64,000 nucleotides of DNA, taken from the NCBI RefSeq assembly GCF_900187065.1, contig NZ_LT906483.1:2604001-2668000 (forward strand), written 5' to 3'. The stretch's first letter is position 1, and each line of letters opens with the position of its first letter. A program made the position numbers and the translations under genes. Positions 36,214 to 44,421 of the stretch are shown in pieces. Below the pieces are notes generated by a model that was given only the letters and a program-made list of their open reading frames with translations, ran no database searches and had not been told where the DNA came from. The stretch comes from Mycolicibacterium thermoresistibile. Its GTDB lineage: Bacteria > Actinomycetota > Actinomycetes > Mycobacteriales > Mycobacteriaceae.

Positions 36214-37452
36214 TCAGGGCGTCGGAACGGGCACACCGGTCGCCCAGTTCGGTATGAGCTCGTTGGACGGCAACGTCTTGTCGAGCAACTTCCGGCTTTG
36301 CCCGACGCCGGCCACCGGCAGACCTGACGGGTCGAGCAGTCCGAGTTGAGCGAGGACACTGGCCTGATCCCAGTAGATGTGCTCGTTGTAGAGCTTGTCG
36401 CCCCGGAACGTCACGACGGCCACCAACGGGATCTCGACGTATCGGCCGGTGGGTGCCACGCCGGGCAGCATCCAGTCGATCTCCCGGTCGTGGGTGAAAC
36501 AGAGCACCTGCTCCTCGACTATCCGATCGGCCCCTACCGTCCGGGAGACGGGGATGGCCCGCATGTCCGCGGGGTTGGCATGCACGAAATGGTCTGCGTA
36601 GAACCTCGCGAGGTCCGTCTTCCCGACACCGCCGGTGAGAGTGGGAACGTGGTTGACGTAGGGTTCGTCGACCATCGTCGCCATCGTGGCGGGTACATCC
36701 CGTGTCACGAACTCGTGATGGATGTGCTGGTCCCAGAGCGCGGACAGATCGTAGCGGGGCCCGATCGTTTGCCGGAGCAACTCCAGGGTGCGTGAATACG
36801 CCATCGCGGTGCTCACCGGGTCGAAGCTGTCGCGGCCGTGAGTGGCGAACGCATGGTCGACTTCGGGATATTCGTAGACCCGAACCCGGTCGTTTCCGGC
36901 GAAGGCGTTCCGAATGGCCCGGCGTGCCGGCTCCGGGCAGAACGCGTCGAGTTCGGCCAGATGGAACACCATCGGCACCTGCAACTCCGCGGCCCGACCG
37001 AGATACTCGTGAACGCCGACCCCGTAATAGCTGACCGCACAATCGATCTGCAACGTCAACGCGGACAGGTATGCCAGCAGGCCCCCCATACAGTAGCCGA
37101 GGACCCCCACGCCCCCCGCTTGGCCGGGTAGGGCACGCAAGGCTGTCACCGCGTCATCGATATCGTCGACGGCGAGGGCGAAGTCCAGCTCCCCGGCCAG
37201 TTGCAGACCCCTGGCCACCCCTGCCTCGTCGTATTCCAACTCGACGCGGCGCTCAGAGCGCCAGAACAGGTCAGGCACGATGGCGACATAGCCTTCCTGG
37301 GCGAAGCGATCGGCCATGTCACGCATGTAGCCATTGACCCCGAAGATCTCCTGCAGGAGCACCAGTCCGGGCCCGGACCCCTGTTCGGGCACGGCCAGGT
37401 ACGCGTCGTAGGTGTCACCCGATTTGGTTTGGACGGCAATGTATTCGCCCAT
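36214..37452 (-). CDS. Dienelactone hydrolase fused to a SnoaL-like domain
   Basis: A 412-aa two-domain protein. Residues 1-245 form a dienelactone hydrolase: GxCxGG nucleophile elbow GYCMGG (Cys near 121), Asp in AELDAFCP and His in EVDHAFA complete the triad. Residues about 250-412 form an NTF2/SnoaL-like domain (LSALWDQHIHHEFVTRDVPATMATM, then YNEHIYWDQASVLAQLGLLD). Dienelactone hydrolases open the lactone ring formed in (chloro)catechol breakdown. A strong AGGAGGAG lies 6 nt before the ATG. First gene of the long operon, divergent from the AraC regulator. Confidence 0.85.
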   Translation of the reverse strand: MGEYIAVQTKSGDTYDAYLAVPEQGSGPGLVLLQEIFGVNGYMRDMADRFAQEGYVAIVPDLFWRSERRVELEYDEAGVARGLQLAGELDFALAVDDIDDAVTALRALPGQAGGVGVLGYCMGGLLAYLSALTLQIDCAVSYYGVGVHEYLGRAAELQVPMVFHLAELDAFCPEPARRAIRNAFAGNDRVRVYEYPEVDHAFATHGRDSFDPVSTAMAYSRTLELLRQTIGPRYDLSALWDQHIHHEFVTRDVPATMATMVDEPYVNHVPTLTGGVGKTDLARFYADHFVHANPADMRAIPVSRTVGADRIVEEQVLCFTHDREIDWMLPGVAPTGRYVEIPLVAVVTFRGDKLYNEHIYWDQASVLAQLGLLDPSGLPVAGVGQSRKLLDKTLPSNELIPNWATGVPVPTP

Positions 37453-37518
37453 CGATCACTCCTCCTGGTTCGCTGTCGATCACGGCGTCCGAAGCGGTGT
37501 GTGCGTGACCCTGGTCAG

Positions 37519-37524
37519 AGTCAA
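37519..37524 (-). promoter_or_regulatory. -35 box of the DLH/dioxygenase operon promoter
   Basis: TTGACT on the minus strand, identical to the -35 of the SDR-mce operon and also exactly 20 nt below its operator. The -10 at 17-18 nt spacing is weak (CACACC/ACACCG), as expected for an activator-dependent promoter. Confidence 0.5.
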
Positions 37525-37544
37525 CGCGGCCGTCGCCGACGCTG

Positions 37545-37571
37545 CTATCCGGCCGGCGGCGCGGTTATCCG
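37545..37571 (-). promoter_or_regulatory. Direct-repeat operator C (putative AraC-type site) upstream of the DLH operon
   Basis: CTATCCG (37545-37551) and TTATCCG (37565-37571) on the plus strand, 20 bp apart, ending 20 nt before the TTGACT -35 of the DLH operon. Confidence 0.65.
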
Positions 37572-37684
37572 GCCAGCGTCAGCTGTCGGCCTGCCGGCCG
37601 ATTCATGTGCGGTTTCATGTGCGGTGCGCAAATTCTGTTCCGCAGGCGCCGGCCGAACGGGGTCGGCATCCGGCACTCGCACGG

Positions 37685-37711
37685 CTATCCACACAACGCC
37701 ACCGTTGTCCG
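37685..37711 (+). promoter_or_regulatory. Direct-repeat operator D (putative AraC-type site) upstream of the AraC gene
   Basis: CTATCCA (37685-37691) and TTGTCCG (37705-37711), 20 bp apart, with spacer CACAACGCCACCG close to that of site A. The most degenerate of the four; it lies 116 bp above the araC -35 and 140 bp from operator C, so it may serve autoregulation or looping. Confidence 0.5.
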
Positions 37712-37826
37712 TTCAGCGTCATTCCGGCCCCGCCGTTCGCTGCGGATCGCGCGAAAATGCCTCTGACCAGCGCATCCATGGTCGAGTGTCACGTTCCCAG
37801 CGGGACGCCCGTATGGTGCCATTCGA

Positions 37827-37855
37827 TTTACAGAGAACCGGCTGAGCCCTATACT
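37827..37855 (+). promoter_or_regulatory. Sigma-70-type promoter of the AraC-family gene
   Basis: TTTACA (37827-37832), a 17-bp spacer and TATACT (37850-37855). This is close to consensus and stronger than any other promoter in the window. The 5' UTR would be about 70 nt. Confidence 0.6.
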
Positions 37856-37931
37856 TCGCTCCACACAGCAGGCGGTTGATTCGCAAAGATCAGCAAATGC
37901 TCATCACCGCGGGCTATGGAGGTTCACTGCG

Positions 37932-38903
37932 ATGAAGGATGGCCCATTGCTCGAACTGGGCCGCGTCCGCGACCGCGATCAGATCCGGGCGGCAGTCGCC
38001 GACATCTTCTGTCCGCACGGTCTCGACGTGCGCAAAGGGTCGGGGCTCGATGCGTCGGTTCGGGCACAGGCGGCCGGGAGCATAAAGCTGGTCTGGGTGA
38101 CCTACGGCGCACCGGTCCGGATAGACGTCCCACCGCCGTCCGAACCATTCCACTTGGTGCAGATTCCGCTCCAAGGGTACCTGTCGGTCACCTCCGGCGA
38201 CGAAGAAGTCGTGTCGGATTCGGCCCTCGCCTCCATGCCGGATCCGCGTCTGCCGTGCACCATGCGATGGGAGGCCCATTGCTCCGAAGTCATCGTCCGC
38301 ATCGACGATGACGTGTTGCACCGGCACCTCGAGTCGCTGCTGGGACACCCGGTGAAAGCACCCCTTCACTTCTCCCTGGGGATGCCGCTCGACTCCGGCC
38401 CCGGAAGCAGTTGGCGCGCAGCGATCGACATGATGATCACCGAACTCGACCGCGATGGCGGTCTGCTGAAGTTTCCACTCGTCTCGGCACAACTGGAGTC
38501 GCTCATCCTCACCGGTCTCCTGACCGCGCAGCCGCACAACTACACCACCGCACTTCTCGCGGACTCCGGGCCGGCGCCGCCGCGGGCGATCAGGCGAGCG
38601 TTGGACTACATCGAATCCGAGTCCGATCGAGCCATCACCACGGCGCGTCTCGCCGCACACGTGGGAATCAGCGCACGTGCGCTGCAACGCGGGTTCCAGG
38701 AGCACGTTGGTTGCTCACCCATGGATTACCTGCGCGATGTACGCCTCAGGAGGGCAAGAGATCTTCTGAGCGAAGCCGATCCCTCGGCGGAGGTCACCGT
38801 CACCGAGGTCGCGCTGGAATGCGGATTCATGCACCTGGGCCGGTTCTCGGTCGAGTATCGACGCCGGTTCGGAGAGTCGCCGTCCGAGACGCTGCGCCGC
38901 TGA
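37932..38903 (+). CDS. AraC/XylS-family transcriptional regulator
   Basis: A 323-aa regulator. An N-terminal effector domain (about 1-200) is of the AraC_binding_2 type, with the conserved PFHLVQIPLQGYLSV strand. The C-terminal double helix-turn-helix (about 220-323) has ITTARLAAHVGISARALQRGFQEHVGCSPMDYLRDVRLRRAR-type sequence, then the second HTH VTEVALECGFMHLGRFSVEYRRRFGESPSE. GGAGG precedes the ATG at 10 nt. It is divergent from the dioxygenase operon and probably activates it by binding the 20-bp-spaced direct repeats, with an aromatic compound as effector. Confidence 0.9.
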   Translation: MKDGPLLELGRVRDRDQIRAAVADIFCPHGLDVRKGSGLDASVRAQAAGSIKLVWVTYGAPVRIDVPPPSEPFHLVQIPLQGYLSVTSGDEEVVSDSALASMPDPRLPCTMRWEAHCSEVIVRIDDDVLHRHLESLLGHPVKAPLHFSLGMPLDSGPGSSWRAAIDMMITELDRDGGLLKFPLVSAQLESLILTGLLTAQPHNYTTALLADSGPAPPRAIRRALDYIESESDRAITTARLAAHVGISARALQRGFQEHVGCSPMDYLRDVRLRRARDLLSEADPSAEVTVTEVALECGFMHLGRFSVEYRRRFGESPSETLRR

Positions 38904-38915
38904 CGATGAGGGCCC

Positions 38916-40442
38916 CTACCCCGACGAGTACCGCTCCCGCAGCCGCCCCTTGACCAGCTTGCCGGTCGGTGTCCGCGGCAGGTCGGTGGAGAACTCGTAG
39001 CGCCGCGGCAGCTTGTAGTGCGCGATCCGCTCGCGCAGGAACCGGTCCAGTTCCCCGGCCAGGTCCGGGCCGGCCTGCTCACTGGGATGCACCACCGCGA
39101 GAACGGATTCGCCCATCTCCGGATCCGGCACCCCGATCACCGCGACGTCGTACACCCCCGGGTGCAGCGCCAGCGCGTTCTCGATCTCCTGCGGGTAGAT
39201 GTTCACCCCGCCGGAGATGATCGTGAACGACTTGCGGTCGGTCAGATACAGGTAGCCGTCCTCGTCGACGTATCCGATGTCGCCGGTGGTGGTCCAGGTC
39301 GGATGGTCGGGATGCCGCGTCTCGGCCGTGCGCTCCGGGTCGTTGTGGTATTCGAACGGCGCCTCGTCCCGCTCGAAGTAGACCGTCCCGGTCTGGCCGA
39401 CGGGGACCTCCACCCCGTCGTCGTCGCAGATCCGCACGATGCCGAGCCGGGGCCGCCCCACCGACCCGGGCCGCTGCAGCCACTCCTCACTGTCGATCAG
39501 GGTGACGCCGTTCATCTCCGTCGAGGAGTAGTACTCCAGCAGGATCGGCCCCCACCAGTCGATCATCGCCTTCTTCACATCGACCGGGCACGGCGCCGCC
39601 GCGTGCACCGCGCACCGCAACGTCGACACGTCGTACGACTCGCGCACCTGCGGATCCAGTTTGAGCATCCGGATGAACATCGTCGGCACCCACTGGCTGT
39701 GCGTCACCCGGTAGCGGTCGATGGCCCGCAACGCCTCCTCGGCGTCGAACTTGCGCATCATCACCACGGTGGCGCCGATCTGGTGCGCCATCGCCATGAA
39801 CCGCAACGGTGCGGCGTGATACACCGGCGCCGGGGACAGGTACACCGAGTCGGCGTCCAATCCCATCACCGGCGCGAACAGCGCGGTCACCGGGTCCCCC
39901 GGCTCGTCGACCGCACGATCGGGCAGCGGCCGCTTGATGCCCTTCGGAAACCCGGTGGTGCCCGACGAGTACAGCATGTCCACCCCGCAGGGCTGGGCCG
40001 GCAGCGGCTCCGACGACGCCGCGGCCAGCAGCGCCTCGTAATCGGAGAACCCGTCGACCAGTCCCAGGGCGATGCGGCGCCGCACCCGGGGTGTCTGCTT
40101 CACAGCTGCGCATGCGGTCTCGGCGTAGCGTTCGGCGACGATGAAGGTCTCTGCCTCACAGTCGTTGACGATGTAGGCGACCTCGTCGGCGCTCAACTGC
40201 GAGTTGAGGAAGGTGACATACAGACCCGACCGGATCGCGGCCCAGTAGATCTCCAACGCGCGGGCCTGATTGTCGCTGAGCACCGCGATGTGGTCGCCGG
40301 GCCGCACCCCGTCGTCGTGGAGATGCCGGGCGAACCGCAGCGACCGGGTGTCCAGTTGCCCGTAGGTGACCGTCTCCCCCGTCTCGGGCATGATGATCGC
40401 CGGTTTGTCCGGAGTTTTCAGCGCATGCGTGCCCGGATACAT
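38916..40442 (-). CDS. AMP-forming acyl-CoA synthetase (FadD-type)
   Basis: A 508-aa ANL ligase with complete motifs: YSSGTTGFPKGIKRP near 160-174, EYYSSTEMNG, TTGDIGYVDEDGYLYLTDRK, SGGVNIYPQEIE and C-terminal Lys in TPTGKLVKGRLR. It makes an acyl-CoA from a carboxylic acid, ATP and CoA. AAGGAG 6 nt upstream supports ATG 40442. It follows the ADH and ALDH genes in one operon, so it probably activates the acid they produce. Its stop is 12 nt from the stop of the convergent AraC gene. Confidence 0.85.
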   Translation of the reverse strand: MYPGTHALKTPDKPAIIMPETGETVTYGQLDTRSLRFARHLHDDGVRPGDHIAVLSDNQARALEIYWAAIRSGLYVTFLNSQLSADEVAYIVNDCEAETFIVAERYAETACAAVKQTPRVRRRIALGLVDGFSDYEALLAAASSEPLPAQPCGVDMLYSSGTTGFPKGIKRPLPDRAVDEPGDPVTALFAPVMGLDADSVYLSPAPVYHAAPLRFMAMAHQIGATVVMMRKFDAEEALRAIDRYRVTHSQWVPTMFIRMLKLDPQVRESYDVSTLRCAVHAAAPCPVDVKKAMIDWWGPILLEYYSSTEMNGVTLIDSEEWLQRPGSVGRPRLGIVRICDDDGVEVPVGQTGTVYFERDEAPFEYHNDPERTAETRHPDHPTWTTTGDIGYVDEDGYLYLTDRKSFTIISGGVNIYPQEIENALALHPGVYDVAVIGVPDPEMGESVLAVVHPSEQAGPDLAGELDRFLRERIAHYKLPRRYEFSTDLPRTPTGKLVKGRLRERYSSG

Positions 40443-40460
40443 CCGTACTCCTTCGTCAGT

Positions 40461-41558
40461 TCAGGCGCCGGGAATGAGCACCGGTTTGATGATCTCTCCC
40501 GCCAGCGCACGCTGTTCGGCGGTGTTGATCTCCGACAGCGGGAAGGTCTCGATCATCCGGTCGAACGGGAACCGGCCGGCCCGCCACAGCTCGATCAGCC
40601 GCGGGATGAAGGTCCGGGGTTCGGCGTCCCCCTCCAGGATTCCGGTGATGGTGCGCCCGATGGTCAGCGCGAGCGGGCCGATGGCCAGCTCACCCTGCTG
40701 AACGCCGACCAGCCCCATGGTTCCCCGCACCGCGACGGCCTCCAGCGCAGCGGCGATGACGGCGGGCAGCCCGGTGGTGTCCAGGCCGTAGTGCGTCCCA
40801 CCCGGCACGATCGCGCGGATCTGCTCGGTGAGCTCACCGGTGTTGGCGACGATCGTGTGGGTGGCGCCGAATTCTTCAGCCAACGCCAGTCTTTCGGTAT
40901 TCAGGTCGACGGCGATGATCGTCGACGCGCCGGCGACCTTGGCGGCCATCACCGCCGAGAGCCCGACCGCTCCGGTGCCGGTGATGACGATGCTCTCCCC
41001 CGGCCCGATGCGCAGCACCTCGAGCACCGCCCCGGCGCCGGTCTGCACTCCGCAGCCCAGCGGGCCGAGCAACTCCAACGGCAGATCCTTGTCCACCACC
41101 ACAGCGTTGGCTGCGTCGACGACCGCATGGCTGGCGAACGACGACTGCCCGAACCACCGCCCAGCCACCGGTTGCCCGTCCACGTCGGTCAGCTGCGCTG
41201 CGCCGTCGACGCCGGGCCCGCCGAGGTTGCGCTCCAGGAAGGTGTCGCAATACGCCGGGTGAGCGGCCAGGCAGCTGCCGCAGGTACCGCACGAATCGAA
41301 GCTGAGCACCACGTGGTCCCCGACGGCGACGGTGTCCACCGCCGCACCGACGGCCTCGACGACACCGGAGCCCTCGTGGCCCACCACGATCGGTGGAGTG
41401 CCGAATCCCGCTCCCGCCCTGGGCAGTACGTCGGTGTGGCAGTGGCCGGTTCCGGCGATGCGCACCAGGATCTGATGCGCCGCCGGATCGGGCAGGTCGA
41501 GTTCCTCGATCTGATAGGGGTCGGTTTCCCCGCGCAGCACCGCGGCTTGGATTCTCAC
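40461..41558 (-). CDS. Zinc-dependent alcohol dehydrogenase (MDR superfamily)
   Basis: A 365-aa medium-chain dehydrogenase. Catalytic zinc ligands: Cys and His in GHCHTDVL (about 39-46) and HEGSGVVEAVG (about 61-71). Structural zinc Cys cluster: SCGTCGSCLAAHPAYC (about 89-104). Coenzyme motif: GTGAVGLSAV with VDLN after it, so NAD. It looks like aryl- or long-chain alcohol dehydrogenases of the mycobacterial AdhD/AdhB type. It should oxidise an alcohol, perhaps the P450 product, to the aldehyde taken by the ALDH encoded upstream. The start is GTG with AAAGGA at 9 nt. Confidence 0.88.
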   Translation of the reverse strand: MRIQAAVLRGETDPYQIEELDLPDPAAHQILVRIAGTGHCHTDVLPRAGAGFGTPPIVVGHEGSGVVEAVGAAVDTVAVGDHVVLSFDSCGTCGSCLAAHPAYCDTFLERNLGGPGVDGAAQLTDVDGQPVAGRWFGQSSFASHAVVDAANAVVVDKDLPLELLGPLGCGVQTGAGAVLEVLRIGPGESIVITGTGAVGLSAVMAAKVAGASTIIAVDLNTERLALAEEFGATHTIVANTGELTEQIRAIVPGGTHYGLDTTGLPAVIAAALEAVAVRGTMGLVGVQQGELAIGPLALTIGRTITGILEGDAEPRTFIPRLIELWRAGRFPFDRMIETFPLSEINTAEQRALAGEIIKPVLIPGA

Positions 41559-41590
41559 TGTGGGCAGTCCTTTCAGGGCAGGAAGATCGC

Positions 41591-43036
41591 TCAGGCCAGG
41601 AAGATCGACGTGAGCTGCTGGTAGGCGGCCAACCCCTCGGGCCCGAGTTCGCGTCCCAGACCGCTGGCCTTGACCCCGCCGAACGGTGAGCGGAAGTCGA
41701 GGGTGTAGTTGTTCACCCCGATGCTGCCGGTCTGCACCCGGCGGGCGACCTGCACACCCCGCTCCGGATCAGAGGTCCACACCGATCCGCCCAGCCCGAA
41801 TTCGGAGTCGTTGGCGATCGCCACCGCCTCGTCGACATCGGTGTAGGGAATGACCGTGAGCACCGGCCCGAAGATCTCCTCCCGGGCGATGGTGTGGGAG
41901 TTCGCCACGTCGGCGAAGACGGTCGGCTCGACGAACCAGCCCCGGTCGAGGTCGGCGGGCCGGCCGCCACCGGTGGTGATCCGGCCGCCCTCGGCCCGCC
42001 CCTTCTCGATGTAGCCCTGCACCCGCCGCTGCTGATTCTCGGTGGCCAGCGGACCGATCTGGGTCGCGGCGTCCAGCGCGTTGCCCACCTTCAGCGACCG
42101 CGCGAAATCGGTGAGGATGTCGACGGTTTCGGCATAGCGGCTCCGCGGCGCCAGCACCCGGGTGCCCAGATAGCAGGTCTGCCCGTTGTTCATCAGCGTC
42201 GCGGCGAAGAACTGTTCGAGCAGGGCCGGCAGGTCGGCGTCGTCCAGGATGATCGAGGCGGACTTGCCGCCGAGCTCGAGCGTCACCGGGCGGATCAGCC
42301 GGCCGCACGCTTCGCCGATCGCCCGGCCGGCCGCGGTCGACCCGGTGAACGCGACCTTGTCCACGCCCGGGTGTTCGACCAGGTAGGCACCCGTCTCCCG
42401 GCCGCCGGGAACGATGTTGACGACGCCGGCCGGAATGTCGGATTCCTCGATCGCCTCGGCCAGCAGGTAGGAGTCGAGGACCGTTTCCGGCGACGGTTTG
42501 ATCACCGCGGTGCAGCCCGCCGCCAGCAGCGGTGCGAGTTTGAAGAACGTCAGGGTCTGCGGGAAGTTCCACGGCACGATCGCCGCGACCACGCCTACCG
42601 GGGTGCGGCGCACCAGCGTGGTGCCACCGGTGAACGAGGTCCGCTTCTCCTCAACGGGTTGTTGTTCGGCGAGTTCGGCGTAGTAGTTCAACAGCATCGC
42701 CGGCATGACCGCCTCGGTGACCGACGAGATCGAGATCGGCATGCCGTTCTGGGTGCTGACGGCTTTGGCGATCGCCTCACCCCGTGAGGTCAGGGCGTCG
42801 GCCAGCGAGGTGATCGCCGCCCGCCGCTGCTCGGCGGTCCAGTGGGCCCACCCGGTGGGATCATCGAACGCTCGCCGCGCCGCGCCGACGGCGGCGTCGA
42901 CGTCGGCCGGACCGGCCGCCGGGACCGTAGTGATCGGGTCGCCGGTGCTGGCCTCGATGAGCTGGATGCGTTCGGAGGTGGCCGGGGCCGCCCAGCCGCC
43001 GTCGATCCAGAAGCCCTTGGGTTCGGTCTCCGTCAT
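41591..43036 (-). CDS. NAD(P)-dependent aldehyde dehydrogenase
   Basis: A 481-aa ALDH. Cofactor and catalytic motifs: VPWNFPQTL, FTGSTAAGRAI, LELGGKSASII (general base Glu) and NNGQTCYLGTRVL (nucleophilic Cys), then EEIFGPVLTVIPY. It converts an aldehyde to the acid. ATG 43036 has GGGGA at 6 nt; a GTG six bases earlier is possible. First gene of the ALDH-ADH-FadD operon, divergent from the P450 gene across a 118-bp promoter region. Confidence 0.9.
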   Translation of the reverse strand: MTETEPKGFWIDGGWAAPATSERIQLIEASTGDPITTVPAAGPADVDAAVGAARRAFDDPTGWAHWTAEQRRAAITSLADALTSRGEAIAKAVSTQNGMPISISSVTEAVMPAMLLNYYAELAEQQPVEEKRTSFTGGTTLVRRTPVGVVAAIVPWNFPQTLTFFKLAPLLAAGCTAVIKPSPETVLDSYLLAEAIEESDIPAGVVNIVPGGRETGAYLVEHPGVDKVAFTGSTAAGRAIGEACGRLIRPVTLELGGKSASIILDDADLPALLEQFFAATLMNNGQTCYLGTRVLAPRSRYAETVDILTDFARSLKVGNALDAATQIGPLATENQQRRVQGYIEKGRAEGGRITTGGGRPADLDRGWFVEPTVFADVANSHTIAREEIFGPVLTVIPYTDVDEAVAIANDSEFGLGGSVWTSDPERGVQVARRVQTGSIGVNNYTLDFRSPFGGVKASGLGRELGPEGLAAYQQLTSIFLA

Positions 43037-43107
43037 CGTCACTCCCCAGATTCTTCGTGCTATGGCTCCGCCGTCGGCCGACGTTGTGTTGTGATGCAGG
43101 TAACCGT

Positions 43108-43122
43108 AACATAATCTATGTT
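43108..43122. promoter_or_regulatory. Palindromic operator between the ALDH and P450 genes (putative TetR site)
   Basis: AACATA-ATC-TATGTT is a perfect 6-bp inverted repeat with 3-nt spacer, and flanking CG on both sides extends the symmetry. It lies between divergent genes, 32 nt before the P450 ATG, in the only AT-rich stretch of this region. The TetR gene two genes downstream is the obvious candidate to bind it and control both operons. Confidence 0.65.
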
Positions 43123-43154
43123 TCGTTCATGTCGGCCTCAACCCGGGAGGGGAA

Positions 43155-44414
43155 ATGACGGTCCAGCCGGTCACTGACACCACGTGGGATGTCAAGCATG
43201 TCAACGTCTTCGATCCGCAGTGGTGGGTCGACGGCCCGCCGCACGATCTGTTCAAGCGGATGCGGGCGGAGTCGCCGGTGCACTGGTACCAGTTCGCCGA
43301 CGGCGAGGGGTACGGGCCCGGGTACTGGTCGTTGTTCCGGCACGCCGATATCGCGACGGTCAGCCACGACACCGAAACGTTCTCCAGCAACCGGGGCGGG
43401 CTGTTCATCCACCCGGATCAGATGCTGAGCCTGGACGTGCTCACCAACATGCTGAACTTCATGGACCCGCCCACCCACACCCGCTACCGCAAGATTCTGG
43501 CGCGGGTGTTCACCCCGGCCGCGGTGGCCAAGATGGAGGACGGTATCCGCGCCCGGGTGAACCGCATCATCGACAAGGTCATCGAGGCGGGTCGCTGCGA
43601 TTTCGTCGAGGACATCGCGGTGCCGATCCCGCTGGGGATCCTGATGGAACTGATGGGTGCGCCCGAAGAGGACATGCCGAAGTTCTATTACTGGACCGAG
43701 GCCATCGAACAGGCGATCCGGGACCCGGAACCCAACACCGGTGTCGAGGTGTTCGACGAGATGGGCGCCTACCTCACCGAACAGATCGAGCGGCAGACGA
43801 CGGAGGCCGTCGAGGACTCATTGGTGATGCGGCTGCGCAACGCCGAGGTCGACGGCGAGAAGCTCACCGACGTCGAGATCGTGATGTTCTTCGGGCTGTT
43901 GACCTTCGCCGGCAACGACACCACCCGCAACACCGCCTCCGCCGGGCTGCGCACCCTGCTCGAGCATCCCGATGCGCTGCAACAGCTTTATGACGATGCG
44001 GCGTTGATTCCCAACGCGATCGAGGAGATCCTGCGCTACACCTCAGTGGTCCAGTGGTTCGCCCGCACCGCCACCCGCGACGTCGAACTGGGCGGCCAGA
44101 AGATCTCCGAGGGCGACAAGGTCGTCATGTGGTACGCCAGCGGATCCCGCGACGAGGCGGTGTTCGACGATTCCGACACCTTCGACATCCACCGCCCCAA
44201 ACCCGACCATCAGGCGTTCGGCGGCGGTGGCCGGCACTTCTGTCTGGGTGCGAGCCTGGCGCGGCTGGAGCTGCGCATCATCTTCGAGGAGGTGCTCGGC
44301 CGGATGAAGAACCTCCAACTCGCCGGCACCACCGAAATCCTGCCGTCCAACTGGGCCTACGGACTGACCAAGCTTCCGGTGACCTTCACCGCGGGGCGTC
44401 GGCTGGAAAGTTGA
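43155..44414 (+). CDS. Cytochrome P450
   Basis: A 419-aa bacterial class I P450. I-helix oxygen-activation motif FAGNDTTRN (AGxxT), ExxR in EEILR, and heme-ligand loop FGGGGRHFCLGASLARLEL with the proximal Cys near residue 361. The N-terminus (WDVKHVNVFDPQWWVDGPPHDLF) and the I-helix follow the mycobacterial CYP124/CYP125/CYP268-like group, which hydroxylates terminal carbons of lipids, steroids or terpenoids. I cannot assign a CYP number. GGGAGGGGAA directly precedes the ATG. It is followed after 7 nt by its ferredoxin. Confidence 0.92.
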   Translation: MTVQPVTDTTWDVKHVNVFDPQWWVDGPPHDLFKRMRAESPVHWYQFADGEGYGPGYWSLFRHADIATVSHDTETFSSNRGGLFIHPDQMLSLDVLTNMLNFMDPPTHTRYRKILARVFTPAAVAKMEDGIRARVNRIIDKVIEAGRCDFVEDIAVPIPLGILMELMGAPEEDMPKFYYWTEAIEQAIRDPEPNTGVEVFDEMGAYLTEQIERQTTEAVEDSLVMRLRNAEVDGEKLTDVEIVMFFGLLTFAGNDTTRNTASAGLRTLLEHPDALQQLYDDAALIPNAIEEILRYTSVVQWFARTATRDVELGGQKISEGDKVVMWYASGSRDEAVFDDSDTFDIHRPKPDHQAFGGGGRHFCLGASLARLELRIIFEEVLGRMKNLQLAGTTEILPSNWAYGLTKLPVTFTAGRRLES

Positions 44415-44421
44415 GTGAAAC

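Larger units (their letters stand above)
37453..37931. other. 479-bp divergent control region between the DLH operon and the AraC gene
   Basis: No credible gene is present. It holds a TTGACT -35 for the DLH operon (minus strand, 37519-37524), direct-repeat operators C and D, and a strong promoter for the AraC gene. The repeat GGTTTCATGTGCGGT-like sequence near 37600-37625 also doubles ATGTGCGGT; its role is unknown. Confidence 0.7.

Noticed and set aside
39018..41624. 868-codon plus-strand open frame opposite the FadD and ADH genes
   Set aside because: Both minus-strand genes have complete catalytic motifs. The plus-strand frame is His/Arg/Gln-rich, typical for the antisense of high-GC genes.
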